Origin: CAYUYM01 sp964449305
Lineage (GTDB): Bacteria > Bacteroidota > Ignavibacteria > SZUA-365 > CAYQST01
Assembly (NCBI GenBank): GCA_964449305.1
Contig: CAYUYM010000131.1
Location: 1 to 9,617, forward strand
Reading direction: 5' to 3'
Length of the DNA stretch: 9,617 nt
Part shown: positions 1-5,527 of the stretch, in pieces
How positions within the stretch are numbered: position 1 is the stretch's first letter
Layout of the letters: the number at the start of each line of letters is the position of its first letter
Notes under the pieces: model-generated
What the model saw: the letters and a program-made list of their open reading frames with translations, nothing else
Told to the model about the DNA's origin: nothing
The model's database searches: none
Translations under genes and position numbers: made by a program

Positions 1-851
1 GTCTGGGATCCGAGGTCACCGTGCTGCGCGATGGCCGTACCCAGGGGACCTTTGATGCCGCCGTGGCGGAGGCGTTGGCGGCGGCTCGTGCGCCGTCGGC
101 AGCCGGTGTGCCTTCTCCCGGGTCTGATGTTCAGGAGTTGCTCACGCTCGAAGCTGTGGAACTTGCCGGCGTGCTGGAACCGCTGGATGCGGGTGTGCGT
201 GCCGGCACCATTCTCGGGCTGGCAGGCGGTCCCCGATCCGGCGCCATCGAGCTGCTCGAAGCCCTGGGCGGGCTCCGTGGTCCAGTGGACGGCCATGTGC
301 TTGTCCAAGGCAGGCTCGTGGCGATCGCCTCCGTGTCGGACGCCGTCACCGCGGGGTTGGTGCTCATTCCCCGGGGCTTTGGTGCACCAGGCATCGTTCC
401 GGAGCTCACGGTGGATCGAAATGTGACGCTGTCTGTGATGCCGCGCCTGCTCTATCGTCAACTGCTGACTGACAGGCACGAGGCCCTCCTCGCACAGCGG
501 GCGCTTCACGACCAGGGGATGATCGTGAGTGATCCACGCGTGCTTCCGGAAACGCTTGGGCCCCTGCAACGCAGGCACCTTCTGCTGGCGAAGGCCATGC
601 TCACGAGACCGCGAGTACTTCTGCTGCACGAGCCTCTGCGCTGGCTGCACCAGGACGATCGTCAGCACCACGCCCGCAACCTCCGCACGCTGGCCGCCAG
701 CCATGCGGTGGTGGTCGCCTCCGGAGATGCCACGGAACTCGCTGCTCTGTGTGACGAGGTGCTCATCCTGCATCACGGGCGCATCACGTCGGTGCTGCGG
801 GGCGGAGAGGTGACGGCACAGGCCATCGACATGGCCCTGTGTCGGCGGTGA
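1..851 (+). CDS. Sugar/nucleoside ABC transporter ATP-binding protein, 3' part, degenerate second ATPase domain
   Basis: The gene is cut by the window's left edge: the frame is open from base 3, and the GTG at base 21 is probably an internal codon. The first visible residues (EVTVLRDGR) match the end of the first nucleotide-binding domain of RbsA/MglA/NupO-type proteins, which carry two ATPase domains in one chain and energise import of simple sugars or nucleosides. A complete second domain follows: a lead-in like VRAGTILGLAG, a Walker A position at 225-248, a signature position near 555-569, a Walker B position at 615-635 and a closing VLILHHGRI. These key motifs are badly eroded. The Walker A reads GGPRSGAI where the family has about GxxGxGRT/KS, the signature reads LGPLQ instead of LSGGN/Q, and Walker B reads VLLLHEP with His for Asp. 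Second domains of this family are often weaker, but this one looks unable to bind or hydrolyse ATP normally. The reading frame is intact. No permease or binding protein is visible; they would lie upstream. Confidence 0.8.
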   Translation, partial: LGSEVTVLRDGRTQGTFDAAVAEALAAARAPSAAGVPSPGSDVQELLTLEAVELAGVLEPLDAGVRAGTILGLAGGPRSGAIELLEALGGLRGPVDGHVLVQGRLVAIASVSDAVTAGLVLIPRGFGAPGIVPELTVDRNVTLSVMPRLLYRQLLTDRHEALLAQRALHDQGMIVSDPRVLPETLGPLQRRHLLLAKAMLTRPRVLLLHEPLRWLHQDDRQHHARNLRTLAASHAVVVASGDATELAALCDEVLILHHGRITSVLRGGEVTAQAIDMALCRR

Positions 852-860
852 ATGACATGG

Positions 861-886
861 CAGAGGCCCGGTGGTCCGGGCCTCTG
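861..886. terminator. Hairpin between convergent genes
   Basis: A perfect 11-bp inverted repeat (CAGAGGCCCGG at 861-871, its complement at 876-886) with a 4-nt loop lies 9 bp after the ABC ATPase stop and 21 bp from the stop of the convergent biotin carrier gene. It has no T-run on either side, so termination is inferred from its position and stability. It could serve both strands. Confidence 0.65.
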
Positions 887-907
887 GCGTTCACAGGCGG
901 GTGTGTC

Positions 908-1228
908 TCAGGCCTCGAATTCGATCAACACCTCATCCTTCGTCACCATCTTTCCCACGATGATGTTCACCACCTTGATGCGGCCATCGCGGGGTGAGGT
1001 GATCATGTTCTTCATCTTCATCGCCTCAAGGATGCAGAGGTTGTCGCCGCGCTTCACCTGCTGGCCGGCTCTGATGTAGATCTCACGGATGATGCCGGGG
1101 ATCACGGCACGGAAGATGGTCGGGTCCGGAGCGAAGTATTTCCTGCGGTGGAGGAACTTCTTCGTGTATTGCGTCTGATATCGTGTGTCGTCGATGATCA
1201 GGTTGTTGAGGGGCTGGGGATCACTCAT
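908..1228 (-). CDS. Biotin carboxyl carrier protein (biotin/lipoyl attachment domain)
   Basis: This 106-residue protein carries the biotin that shuttles a carboxyl group between a biotin carboxylase and a carboxyltransferase. The biotinyl domain fills residues about 38-106 and contains the diagnostic EAMKM motif. Lys71 is the predicted biotin attachment site, and it lies 35 residues from the C-terminus, the classic distance in this family. The ~37 N-terminal residues are basic and aromatic (TKKFLHRRKYF); short carriers of this shape accompany acyl-CoA carboxylase carboxyltransferases in Bacteroidota-type genomes. The start lies 6 bp after the stop of the carboxyltransferase gene, so the two are almost certainly cotranscribed and the products probably form one complex. 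I see no Shine-Dalgarno sequence before this ATG, so translation may be coupled to the upstream gene. No biotin carboxylase or biotin ligase is in the window. A lipoyl carrier is less likely because of the Met-Lys-Met context and the neighbour. Confidence 0.9.
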   Translation of the reverse strand: MSDPQPLNNLIIDDTRYQTQYTKKFLHRRKYFAPDPTIFRAVIPGIIREIYIRAGQQVKRGDNLCILEAMKMKNMITSPRDGRIKVVNIIVGKMVTKDEVLIEFEA

Positions 1229-1234
1229 GGTGCA

Positions 1235-2779
1235 TCAAAACGGCGGGATGCCGTGCTTTTTCTGGGGGCGTGCTTCCGTCTTGTGGGCCGAGATCTGGAT
1301 GGCATGGATGAGGTAGTCCCGCGTTTCCTGTGGCTCGATCACTGCATCCACATGGCCGTTGGCCGCGGCGATGTAGGGGTTGGCGAACTTTTCGGTGTAT
1401 TCCTGAACCTTGAGCTTGCGCATTGCGTCGGCATCCGGGGCATTGGCGATCTCGCTGCGGAAGATGATGTTGGCCGCGCCCTCCGGTCCCATCACCGCGA
1501 TTTCGGCGCTGGGCCAGGCAAAGACGAAGTCCGCACCCAGGTGGCGCGAGCACATGGCGATGTAGCCGCCACCATAGGCCTTGCGCAGGATGACGGTGAT
1601 CTTCGGCACGGTCGCCTCGCTGTACGAGTAAAGGATCTTGGCGCCGTGTCGGATGACGCCGGCATACTCCTGATCCACGCCCGGCAGATAGCCCGGAAGA
1701 TCGACGAGTGTGACAAGGGGGATGTTGAAGGCGTCGCAGAAACGGATGAAGCGTGCCGCCTTGTCCGATGAATCCACGTCGAGCACACCGGCGAGGACGA
1801 GAGGCTGGTTGCCGATGATGCCGATGGTCTGCCCGTTGAGGCGGCCGAAGCCGATGACGATGTTGGCGGCCCATGACTCCTGGATCTCGAAGAACTCGGA
1901 GTCGTCGAAGGTGGCGCGTATCACATCACGGATGTCGTATGGCTGCGAGGGATCGGTGGGGATGACGGTCGCCAGGTCGGTGCCGGCCTTGGGCGGCCGC
2001 GGCGGGAAGGGCTCCGCGCGCTTGGCGTTGTTCCACGGAATGTAGGTGACGAGCTTCTTGATCTTGTCGAAACACTCCAGTTCGGTGCTGCTGAAGAAAT
2101 GCGCGTTGCCGGTGATCTCCGTATGGACGCGTGCGCCCCCGAGATCCTCCATGGAGATCTCCTCGCCGAGCACGGTCTTGATCACCTCCGGACCGGTGAT
2201 GAACATCTTGGAGATGTTGTCCACCACGAAGACGAAGTCCGTCAGAGCGGGGGAGTAGACCGCTCCGCCGGCGCAGGGGCCCAGGATGACGGAGATCTGC
2301 GGGATGACGCCGGACGCCAGGGTGTTGCGATAGAAGATCTCGCCGTAGCCGGCCAGGGAGTTCACGCCCTCCTGGATGCGGGCGCCGCCGCTGTCGTTGA
2401 TGCCGATGAGTGGAATGCCCAGCTTCATGGAGTGATCCATGATCTTCGTGATCTTGCGCGCATGCATGAGGCCGAGCGAGCCGCCGGCCACGGTGAAGTC
2501 CTGCGCAAAGATGCACACCGGGTACCCGCTGATGGTGCCCGTGCCGGTGATCACACCATCGGCCGCGAGGGATTTCTTGCCCATGTCGAAATCCTCGCAC
2601 TTGTGCTCCACGAAAAGATCGTATTCATGGAAGGAGCCGGGATCGAGGAGGGAGGTGATGCGGTCGCGGGCGGTCATCTTCCCCATGGCCACCTGCTTTT
2701 CGAGGGCCTTCTGGCCGCCTCCCGTCACCACCTTCTCCTTCCGGCGGAAGAGGTCCAGTATCTGTTGCTTGATTGACAT
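1235..2779 (-). CDS. Acyl-CoA carboxylase beta / methylmalonyl-CoA carboxyltransferase subunit (PccB/MmdA family)
   Basis: This 514-residue cytosolic protein transfers the carboxyl group between biotin and an acyl-CoA, most likely propionyl-CoA/methylmalonyl-CoA. Family length is about 510-540. Both crotonase-like halves are present. The N-terminal half has QDFTVAGGS (93-101), INDSGGARIQEG (127-138) and GPCAGGAVYSPALTD (167-181). The C-terminal half has GNQPLVLAG (323-331), a PGYLPG loop (362-367), RHGAKILY (377-384), RKAYGGGYIAM (399-409) and WPSAEIAVMGPEGA (422-435). The KKHGIPPF ending is typical. Gly-Gly pairs at 131-132 and 403-404 would form the oxyanion holes. Residue 407 is Ile, where actinobacterial PccB has the Asp that affects acyl-CoA choice; the C-terminal half reads closer to the 12S transcarboxylase/MmdA branch. 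The ATG at 2779 is preferred over an upstream in-frame TTG (2869) because it has GAAAGG 9 nt upstream and the TTG overlaps a likely promoter. No membrane decarboxylase subunit is adjacent. Confidence 0.92.
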   Translation of the reverse strand: MSIKQQILDLFRRKEKVVTGGGQKALEKQVAMGKMTARDRITSLLDPGSFHEYDLFVEHKCEDFDMGKKSLAADGVITGTGTISGYPVCIFAQDFTVAGGSLGLMHARKITKIMDHSMKLGIPLIGINDSGGARIQEGVNSLAGYGEIFYRNTLASGVIPQISVILGPCAGGAVYSPALTDFVFVVDNISKMFITGPEVIKTVLGEEISMEDLGGARVHTEITGNAHFFSSTELECFDKIKKLVTYIPWNNAKRAEPFPPRPPKAGTDLATVIPTDPSQPYDIRDVIRATFDDSEFFEIQESWAANIVIGFGRLNGQTIGIIGNQPLVLAGVLDVDSSDKAARFIRFCDAFNIPLVTLVDLPGYLPGVDQEYAGVIRHGAKILYSYSEATVPKITVILRKAYGGGYIAMCSRHLGADFVFAWPSAEIAVMGPEGAANIIFRSEIANAPDADAMRKLKVQEYTEKFANPYIAAANGHVDAVIEPQETRDYLIHAIQISAHKTEARPQKKHGIPPF

Positions 2780-2788
2780 GATGTGCTG

Positions 2789-2794
2789 CCTTTC
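2789..2794 (-). promoter_or_regulatory. Ribosome binding site of the carboxyltransferase gene
   Basis: GAAAGG on the minus strand ends 9 nt before the ATG at 2779. It fixes that start rather than the 30-residue longer in-frame alternative beginning with TTG at 2869, whose extra residues look like translated leader. Confidence 0.65.
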
Positions 2795-2866
2795 TCGTGA
2801 TTGTCGTGTGTGGGATGCACTGGTCCAATGAGGGAACGAGGCGCAAAAGTGGACCATTGTGACCCC

Positions 2867-2897
2867 CAAATGTAGCCATTTTCACAGAGGCAACCAA
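2867..2897 (-). promoter_or_regulatory. Candidate FCB-type promoter of the carboxyltransferase-carrier operon
   Basis: Reading the minus strand, TTG (2897-2895) is followed after exactly 20 nt by TACATTTG (2874-2867), a full match to the Bacteroidota -7 element TAnnTTTG with a -33 TTG. Transcription would begin near 2860 and leave a leader of about 80 nt before the ATG at 2779. It lies in the 220-bp gap after rluE, so the operon need not depend on read-through from rluE. Confidence 0.5.
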
Positions 2898-2999
2898 CAG
2901 TACGAGAAAAAGTTCACGTATCGCGCGGGGCGTCTGTCGCGCGGTCCGCGCCCGTTCCGGTGCCTGTACTCAACCGGCGTGCGCTGTACCGATGAGGAG

Positions 3000-3581
3000 T
3001 CAGCCGCGGTGCCGCGCGGGCGATTGCAGGGCGCGCACACGGTCTGCATCATCGAGCACGCGCCAGGCTCCCTGCGCCAGATCGAGGCCGAGGATGCCCA
3101 CCTGGACGCGCACGAGGCGCAGCGTGGGCAGGCCCACGGCTGCGGTCATGCGGCGCACCTGTCGGTTGCGCCCCTCGGTGAGCTCCAGCAGCAGCCACGT
3201 CGTCGGTATCGCCATCCTGCGCCGGATGGGCGGTATGCGCTCGGGCAGGGACGGTGGGGGATCGGGGATCCACACCCGGCATGGCGCAGTGCGACGCCCC
3301 GCGACAACCACCCCGGCCTCGAGAGCCTCGAGTGCCGCCATGGACGCTTCACCTTCCACCTGCACCAGATAGCGGCGCGCATGTCCGTGGCGCGGGTTGA
3401 GCAGCCGGTCCACAAGCGCCGCCTCGTCGGTCAACAGCAGAAGCCCCTCCGAATCCATGTCCAGCCGCCCCGCCGGGTAGACGCCGGGCGGAAATCCGAA
3501 CTCCGCAAGTGTCCGTTGTCCCGGATGGTCGGGTGTGAACTGTGACAGGACTCCGTGGGGCTTGTTGAATGCGATGATCAT
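3000..3581 (-). CDS. rluE: 23S rRNA pseudouridine synthase, RluE type
   Basis: This 193-residue protein belongs to the RsuA/RluB/RluE/RluF family, which isomerises a uridine in rRNA to pseudouridine; E. coli RluE acts on U2457 of 23S rRNA. The opening FNKPHGVLSQFT closely follows the RluE form, as does the catalytic block YPAGRLDMDSEGLLLLT, with Asp41 as the predicted nucleophile. Further family marks are YLVQVEGE (71-78), PPIRRRMAIPTTWL (117-130) and EGRNRQVRRMTAAVGLPTLR (136-155). There is no N-terminal S4 domain, as expected for RluE and unlike RsuA, RluB or RluF. The length is close to E. coli RluE. The ATG at 3581 begins directly before the conserved NKP block, so no upstream extension is needed; I see no good Shine-Dalgarno there. 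It is the first of three genes on this strand and is divergent from the VWA gene. The exact target base is inferred from similarity. Confidence 0.92.
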   Translation of the reverse strand: MIIAFNKPHGVLSQFTPDHPGQRTLAEFGFPPGVYPAGRLDMDSEGLLLLTDEAALVDRLLNPRHGHARRYLVQVEGEASMAALEALEAGVVVAGRRTAPCRVWIPDPPPSLPERIPPIRRRMAIPTTWLLLELTEGRNRQVRRMTAAVGLPTLRLVRVQVGILGLDLAQGAWRVLDDADRVRALQSPARHRG

Positions 3582-3610
3582 GGTGTTTCAGCAGGGTGGC
3601 GTGTTTCACA

Positions 3611-3641
3611 GGAAACTATCGGTCTTCACCGAGGAATCCAA
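3611..3641 (-). promoter_or_regulatory. Possible FCB-type promoter upstream of rluE
   Basis: On the minus strand TTG (3641-3639) is followed after 20 nt by TAGTTTCC (3618-3611), an imperfect match to TAnnTTTG with the same spacing as the promoter at 2867-2897. It lies 30 bp before the rluE ATG. The match is partial, so this is tentative. Confidence 0.3.
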
Positions 3642-3812
3642 GGCAGGGGCGCCGACCTGCAGCAGCGTCATTCAGGAAAAGGATTTTCGCGGTGTAACTC
3701 CACGGTGGGAATTTTGATCTATCTTTTGATGTCTGAAATGGATACTTTCTCGCTTCTTCATTCACACGCTTCTCCATTCTGTTTCCTTCCGCCACCACCA
3801 TCGGCATCCTCC

Positions 3813-5450
3813 ATGTTCCTCATATCCCGCATCTCTCCCGTGTTCCTTCTCGTCGCCCTTGCAGCGTTGCCTGCCCCCGTTGCGCTTCGTGCACAGACTC
3901 CCATCCAGATGGAGATCCGCAGCCTCGATGCATCGGGCTTCCCGATCATCAGGATGAAGGTGAACTTCACACAGGAAAGGCAGACCTTCCGACGCATCAC
4001 CGCCGACGACATCACCCTGCGCGAGAACCAGAACTTCGAATCCATCACGCTCGATTGTCCCAACAATCCTGTGGCGGTGGCGCTTGTGCTGGATCGCAGT
4101 CTCTCCATGGCCTTCAAACCCAACACGCAGATACCGGACATCCCGGACAGCGTGCGTTGGAAGAGCTGCAAGACGGCACTCAACATCTTCATCGACCAGC
4201 TCAACGCCATTGATGTCTGCACCTTCATCACCTTCAACCAGTCGGTGCGTGTGGACGTGCCGTTCACGAACAACAGGAAGAATCTCCATGACGCGGTGGC
4301 AGGCGTCAAGCTGGGATCCGGCACGGCGGCCTGGGCCGCGGGCCTGCGAGCGGTCAACCTCCTCTCCGCCAGGGCCGAACAGCGTGCCGTCGTCTTCCTC
4401 ACCGATGGCGAGGACAACTGGAGCTGGCCCACGGAACTCGTCGATGTCATCAATGCCGCACGCACGGCGAACGTGCGCTTCTACACCATCGGCCTCGGCG
4501 AGGAGGCCGGACGCACCGCCCTCGATTCGCTCGCCACGCTGACGGGCGGACGCTTCTATTTCTCCGCCACAGGCTCGGATCTCACCGACATCTACTTCGA
4601 GATCGCCCAGAAGCTCGCGGCCGACTGCGACCTCTCCTACACCAGCACCGCCTTCTGCGCCGACAGCACCCGCCGCGACATTCACATCATGGTGACCAAC
4701 GGCGCCTTCACCGCGGCCTGTGACACCTTCTACACGGCGCCCTACAGGCCGGAACGCGCCTTTGTCAGCATGCAGACGGACATCATCATCCGCAAGGATC
4801 TCTTCATCCGTGTGCCCGTCACTGTCGATCTCAGCAGCGGAATGTCGCCCTTCTCGTTCCAGGGCAGCTTCACCTATCCCACCAACCTCATGTCCTTCGT
4901 CGGCATCGGGACCACAAAGACGGTGCTCGACGGGGTGCCCGTGGACGTGAATGATGCCGATGGTCTCGTCTCGGTCCGCTTCACCATGGACACCCTGTCC
5001 GCCGAGCCGACGCTTCTCTTCGACATGATCTTTGAGCCGGTCGCCACACCGGTTGCCGACATCAAGGCGATCACCTGGACCACCTCCTCAGCCGCAGGGC
5101 AGTGCCCGCTGCTGCTCACCGTGGGGGGCGCGCAGGTGTACGCCGATGCCATCTGCGACCGCATCCTCGTGCGCAGGCCCGCCACGCTGCTCCGTGCCAA
5201 CTGGCCGAATCCCTTCAACGAATCCACGACGCTGGCCTTCACCGTGCCGAGTGACAACCCGGTGACACATGTGGAGATCCGCATCGAGGATGGCTATGGC
5301 CGCTCCGTCGCAACGCCTGTCGCCGGGACGTACATGCAGGGTGACCACTCCGTCACCTGGAACACCGGCAGCCTGCCCACAGGAACATATCGCGCCATCC
5401 TCACCATGAACGGCTGCATGGAGACGATGCCTCTCGTCAAGGTGAAATGA
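3813..5450 (+). CDS. Secreted VWA-domain protein with T9SS type-A C-terminal sorting domain
   Basis: The 545-residue product has a signal peptide (MFLISRISPVFLLVALAALP, then APVALRA) with likely cleavage before Gln28. The ATG at 3813 is chosen because it places this peptide at the N-terminus; the frame is open further upstream but that part does not look like protein, and no Shine-Dalgarno is evident. Residues 29-85 form a small sandwich-like lead-in (ADDITLRENQNFES). A VWA domain spans about 86-265 with a complete metal-binding MIDAS set: DRSLS (Asp94, Ser96, Ser98), Thr171 and TDGED (Asp198). Residues about 266-312 form a Cys-containing linker. Residues about 315-447 resemble a cohesin-like beta sandwich. 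The last ~85 residues, from about 459 (NPFNESTTLAF to LVKVK), are a T9SS sorting domain, so the protein should cross the outer membrane and be attached to the surface or released. VWA-MIDAS domains bind protein ligands, so a role in adhesion or surface assembly is plausible; the partner is unknown. The neighbour at 5528-7588 is a convergent VWA protein. Confidence 0.88.
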   Translation: MFLISRISPVFLLVALAALPAPVALRAQTPIQMEIRSLDASGFPIIRMKVNFTQERQTFRRITADDITLRENQNFESITLDCPNNPVAVALVLDRSLSMAFKPNTQIPDIPDSVRWKSCKTALNIFIDQLNAIDVCTFITFNQSVRVDVPFTNNRKNLHDAVAGVKLGSGTAAWAAGLRAVNLLSARAEQRAVVFLTDGEDNWSWPTELVDVINAARTANVRFYTIGLGEEAGRTALDSLATLTGGRFYFSATGSDLTDIYFEIAQKLAADCDLSYTSTAFCADSTRRDIHIMVTNGAFTAACDTFYTAPYRPERAFVSMQTDIIIRKDLFIRVPVTVDLSSGMSPFSFQGSFTYPTNLMSFVGIGTTKTVLDGVPVDVNDADGLVSVRFTMDTLSAEPTLLFDMIFEPVATPVADIKAITWTTSSAAGQCPLLLTVGGAQVYADAICDRILVRRPATLLRANWPNPFNESTTLAFTVPSDNPVTHVEIRIEDGYGRSVATPVAGTYMQGDHSVTWNTGSLPTGTYRAILTMNGCMETMPLVKVK

Positions 5451-5470
5451 CGCGTGCAGCATCCGCCCAC

Positions 5471-5510
5471 AACGCAGAACGAGCATCCCACGGGATGCTC
5501 GTTCTGCGTT
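5471..5510. terminator. Long perfect hairpin between the two convergent VWA genes
   Basis: A perfect 19-bp inverted repeat (5471-5489 with 5492-5510) separated by only 2 nt lies 20 bp after the plus-strand stop and 17 bp from the minus-strand stop. The arms begin AACGCAGAACGAGC and end in GTTCTGCGTT. No T-run follows on either strand. It is most likely a bidirectional terminator and would form equally well in either transcript. Confidence 0.8.
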
Positions 5511-5527
5511 GGACGCGGCCGGCGGGA

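Noticed and set aside
1..851. ABC ATPase as a pseudogene
   Set aside because: Motifs are degenerate but the frame is uninterrupted through the usual C-terminus, and second domains of this family tolerate motif loss; constraint cannot be judged without homologues.
1235..2779. Sodium-pumping decarboxylase complex
   Set aside because: The carboxyltransferase branch is compatible, but no membrane beta subunit or small gamma/delta subunit is present next to it.
2780..2869. 30-residue N-terminal extension of the carboxyltransferase from a TTG at 2869
   Set aside because: The extra residues do not resemble the family, the TTG overlaps the candidate promoter, and the ATG at 2779 has a ribosome site.
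2931..2951. GC-rich palindrome (GCGCGG T CCGCGC at 2939-2951) as an rluE terminator
   Set aside because: Very short arms with a 1-nt centre in GC-rich DNA, no T-run, and easily explained by base composition.
3700..3812. Promoter for the T9SS VWA gene in the AT-rich leader near 3711-3750
   Set aside because: TTTTG, TATCTTTTG and TACTTTC elements are present, but no pair has the 20-nt spacing seen at the other candidate promoters, so I do not call one.
3762..4685. Minus-strand open frame of 307 residues opposite the T9SS VWA gene
   Set aside because: Low-complexity composition and no domain; the plus-strand frame has intact VWA and sorting domains.
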